Assembly (NCBI RefSeq): GCF_002967075.1
Contig: NZ_PUGE01000004.1
Location: forward strand, 1 to 64,000
DNA from: Corynebacterium sp. J010B-136
GTDB lineage: Bacteria > Actinomycetota > Actinomycetes > Mycobacteriales > Mycobacteriaceae
Reading direction: 5' to 3'
DNA length: 64,000 nt
Shown: one piece after another, positions 61,634 through 64,000 of the stretch
Layout: each line of letters begins with the position of its first letter
Numbering within the stretch: position 1 is the stretch's first letter
Notes under the pieces: model-generated
Seen by the model: the letters and a program-made list of their open reading frames with translations, nothing else
Told to the model about the DNA's origin: nothing
The model's database searches: none
Made by a program: the position numbers and the translations under genes

Positions 61634-63484
61634 ATGGATTTGCATGCCGCAATGCAGCAGTTCTACAACGATAAGGGAGAAATCACCTTAGCCCCGCAGC
61701 TTTCTTTAGCGGGCTTGGCAGAGTTGCTGTACCAAGGCGACTTGCACACCGGTGGCGGAGACCGCAAGGTTCTGCGCTATTGGGATTACTCCAACTCCCG
61801 CGAAGGCGAACTGGTGGTATTTACCCGCCAGGAAGTAAATACGCGTATTAAGGCCGTGGCCGCACGATTGCAGCAGGTCGGCAAATTAAATGACCGCGTA
61901 GCCATCTTGGCAGGTAACTCCCCGGAGTACCTGTTTGGCTTTATCGGCGCGCTGTATGCCGGCATGGTTCCTGTGCCGCTTTATGATCCAAACGAGCCGG
62001 GTCACGCGGACCACCTCACCGCCGTGTTTGCAGACTGCCAGCCCAAGTTCGTGCTGACTAACTCGGAATCGGCGCAGGCGGTGCGCACGCACTTCTCGGC
62101 GCTGCCATCCCGTGAGCGTCCACGTATTTTGTCGGTTGATTCCTTGCCGGATTCTTTGGCGGAATCTTATGTCACCCCGCAGTCGACGCTGGAAGGCCAG
62201 CAGTTGCTGGCGATGTCGACGGTCATGCCGATCGACCAAGCCGCATTCTTGCAGTACACCTCCGGCTCAACCCGCACGCCCGCGGGCGTGGAGCTTACCA
62301 ACCGCTCGATTTTGACCAATGTTTTGCAGATTTACGCTGCTGCGAAGCTGAAGATGCCGCTGCGCCTAGTTACCTGGTTGCCGCTGCACCACGACATGGG
62401 CATCATCTTGTCGCTGTTCGTAGTGATTATGGGCTTGCCATTTGAGATGATGCGTCCGCGTGACTTCATCCAGCAGCCCAAGCGCTGGATTGACCAGCTC
62501 AAGCGCAAGGACGTCGACGAGAAGCTCGCGGCAACCTACGCGGTTGTGCCGAACTTCGCACTCGAGCTGGCTACCCGCTACGGCAAGCCTGCTGCGGGCG
62601 AAGAGCTGGACTTGTCCAATATCGACGGCATCATCATTGGTTCAGAGCCAGTCACCGAAACCGCCGTGGAGAACTTCTACGAGGTCTTCAAAGACTTCGG
62701 TCTCGACCGCAAGGTGCTGCGTCCATCCTATGGCCTGGCTGAGGCATCTTTGCTGGTATCGACGCCGCAAAATGATGAGCGCCCAGTGTTTAACCACTTC
62801 AACCGCGAGGCATTGGCCAATGGCGAGGCAAAGCCTCAGGAGAAATCGGATGACACCGTGCCATTCGCGTCCAACGGTCAGGTGGTTACGGGACAGTACC
62901 TGACCATCGTGGATCCAGAAACCCGCGCCGAAGTTGAAGACGGCGTCGTGGGCGAGCTGTGGGCACACGGCGAAAACATGGCTGTGGGCTACCTCGGCCG
63001 CGAAGAAGAAACCAAGGCCACCTTCCGCAACACTTTGGGTGAGCGTTTGGCATCCGGTAGCCGTGTCGAAGGCGCGCCTGACGATGACAAGTGGATGGCC
63101 ACCGGCGACTTGGGCACCATCCTGGACGGCGAGCTCTACATCACCGGCCGTTTGAAGGACCTCATTGTTATTGCAGGGCGTAACCACTACCCACAAGACA
63201 TTGAAGGCACCATCCAGGAAGCAACTGACCACGTGCGCCCGGACTCGATTGCGGCGTTCTCCGTGGAAGGCGAAAACACCGAGCAGTTGATTGTCTTGGT
63301 GGAGCGCGCTGATTCCGCTGATGAATCCGGTGATGCGGCAGCAACCGAGGCAATCCGTACCGCTGTCAGCAAGAACCACGGCATCGTGCCAGATGCGATT
63401 GAGTGGAAAGCGCCACATGAGATCAACCGCACCTCATCCGGCAAGATTGCTCGCCGCGTAGCAAAGAAGCACTACATGGCCTAA
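61634..63484 (+). CDS. fadD32: Long-chain fatty acyl-AMP ligase FadD32
   Basis: This 616-residue adenylating enzyme activates the meromycolic (here long-chain) acid as acyl-AMP and loads it on Pks13. Motifs are QYTSGSTRTPAGVELTN (AMP/P-loop, about 208-224), WLPLHHDMGII, SYGLAEASLLV, the ATGDLG motif and the late ITGRLKDLIVIAGRNHYPQDIE. The C-terminal catalytic Lys is in RTSSGKIARR. The insertion typical of acyl-AMP ligases (not CoA ligases) is present before the C-terminal domain. AAAGGAG precedes the ATG. Confidence 0.96.
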   Translation: MDLHAAMQQFYNDKGEITLAPQLSLAGLAELLYQGDLHTGGGDRKVLRYWDYSNSREGELVVFTRQEVNTRIKAVAARLQQVGKLNDRVAILAGNSPEYLFGFIGALYAGMVPVPLYDPNEPGHADHLTAVFADCQPKFVLTNSESAQAVRTHFSALPSRERPRILSVDSLPDSLAESYVTPQSTLEGQQLLAMSTVMPIDQAAFLQYTSGSTRTPAGVELTNRSILTNVLQIYAAAKLKMPLRLVTWLPLHHDMGIILSLFVVIMGLPFEMMRPRDFIQQPKRWIDQLKRKDVDEKLAATYAVVPNFALELATRYGKPAAGEELDLSNIDGIIIGSEPVTETAVENFYEVFKDFGLDRKVLRPSYGLAEASLLVSTPQNDERPVFNHFNREALANGEAKPQEKSDDTVPFASNGQVVTGQYLTIVDPETRAEVEDGVVGELWAHGENMAVGYLGREEETKATFRNTLGERLASGSRVEGAPDDDKWMATGDLGTILDGELYITGRLKDLIVIAGRNHYPQDIEGTIQEATDHVRPDSIAAFSVEGENTEQLIVLVERADSADESGDAAATEAIRTAVSKNHGIVPDAIEWKAPHEINRTSSGKIARRVAKKHYMA

Positions 63485-63519
63485 CCTGCCACGGGAAATT
63501 TACCTGCGGCAATACCCCT

Positions 63520-63562
63520 GCCCGGTCCAGCTGCAACGAGCTAGGCCGGGCGTTGTGATTTT
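63520..63562 (+). terminator. Terminator of fadD32
   Basis: GCCCGGTCCAGCT (63520-63532) pairs with AGCTAGGCCGGGC (63539-63551) with one mismatch and one G-U pair, followed by GTTGTGATTTT. It implies a separate promoter for pks13. Confidence 0.8.
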
Positions 63563-63688
63563 CAAAACCAACAGCACATGATGTGTACTAGTGGTATGTA
63601 ACAATAAGCCGGACATGTCGCGATATGACAATGTAACTGGTTTTCTTAGTGAATTAGTGATTTGTAAATTAGTAAGGCAACAACCTTT

Positions 63689-64000
63689 ATGACCGTTGAA
63701 CAACTCCGAGGCTGGATCCGCGCTTGGGTGGCAGACGTAACTGGCCTGCCAGAAGAAGAAGTCGTAGATACGAAACCTCTGGAGAACTTTGGACTTTCCT
63801 CACGTGATGCCGTGGTGCTATCAGGTGAGTTAGAAAACCTCCTCGGTCTCCAACTGGATGCGACCGTGGCTTATGAATACCCCACGATTGCAGCTTTAGC
63901 CGAGCGCTTAATCAACGGACCTGCCCAAACTCCTGCTGCCGCGCAAGTTGTGCGCAAGGCGCAGAATAAGGCGACGGGAACCGGCGCGCACGATATCGCG
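63689..64000 (+). CDS. pks13: Polyketide synthase Pks13, N-terminal fragment
   Basis: The frame opens at ATG 63689 and runs off the window edge after 104 codons. It encodes an acyl-carrier domain: an N-terminal helix (VEQLRGWIRAWVADVTGL), the phosphopantetheine-attachment motif NFGLSSRDAVVLSGELENLL (Ser in GLSS), and AYEYPTIAALAERL. Pks13 begins with such an ACP that receives the acyl chain from FadD32, then condenses two chains to form mycolic acid. The adjacent fadD32 makes the assignment firm. The remaining domains lie outside. Confidence 0.93.
   Translation, partial: MTVEQLRGWIRAWVADVTGLPEEEVVDTKPLENFGLSSRDAVVLSGELENLLGLQLDATVAYEYPTIAALAERLINGPAQTPAAAQVVRKAQNKATGTGAHDIA

Overview
This is a window from a Corynebacterium chromosome. 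It encodes the mycolic-acid and arabinogalactan machinery found only in mycolate-containing Actinobacteria: glf, glfT2, a decaprenyl-phosphoribose synthase, aftB, two mycolyltransferases (one with LGFP repeats), a cutinase-like protein, fadD32 and the start of pks13. The gene order (hrrSA, sodA, msrA, ldhA, nad genes, lcpB, pheA, farR, serS, glpK, glf to pks13) matches, as far as I remember, the cg3178-cg3250 arc of C. glutamicum. The species cannot be fixed from sequence alone.

Layout. Positions 1-70 are the 3' end of a 5S rRNA, so an rRNA operon lies to the left. From 0.2 to 4.8 kb come an RluA-type pseudouridine synthase, a small protein, a two-domain universal stress protein, a small membrane protein, an apparently autoregulated TetR regulator and a second YidC-type insertase. 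From 4.86 to 5.75 kb two genes are decayed: a class E sortase that has lost its catalytic cysteine segment, and its small membrane partner. From 5.76 to 7.66 kb is a two-component system of the haem-responsive HrrSA/ChrSA kind. From 7.8 to 14.2 kb are a DUF6474 protein, a RecB-like nuclease, an MFS exporter with a divergent LysR regulator, an XRE/membrane-protein operon with a large palindromic operator, and an amidase. A decayed gene lies at 14.3-14.8 kb. sodA and msrA are divergent. A membrane-bound alpha/beta hydrolase faces ldhA, followed by the nadA-nadB-nadC operon and a glycerophosphodiesterase. After DUF5926 and HNH genes comes the lcpB region with a CPBP protein and a second amidase, then pheA and a histidine phosphatase.

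At 31.3-38.1 kb lies an accessory 5-oxoproline (pyroglutamate) utilisation locus: a rightward pair (NRAMP-like transporter, DUF1445 protein) facing a leftward operon (pxpA, fused pxpBC, biotin carboxylase-BCCP fusion, GntR regulator). Both promoters carry the same 14-base site, whose core fits the FadR-family operator pattern TNGTNNNACNA. I regard this as the most complete self-contained system in the window.

From 38.3 to 45.9 kb are a zincin-like peptidase, a septum-formation-family protein, farR, serS, a PlsC-type acyltransferase, a HAD phosphatase, glpK and two small membrane proteins. From 46 kb to the end is the cell-envelope cluster: an LGFP-bearing N-acetylmuramoyl-L-alanine amidase, glf, an apparently dead arsenate-reductase-like protein, glfT2, a PAP2 phosphatase, ubiA, aftB, two mycolyltransferases, a DUF732 lipoprotein, a cutinase-like protein, fadD32 and pks13 (truncated by the window edge). 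Together these build the galactan and arabinan, make and activate mycolic acids, and attach them to the wall.

I saw no CRISPR array, insertion sequence, tRNA gene or replication origin.
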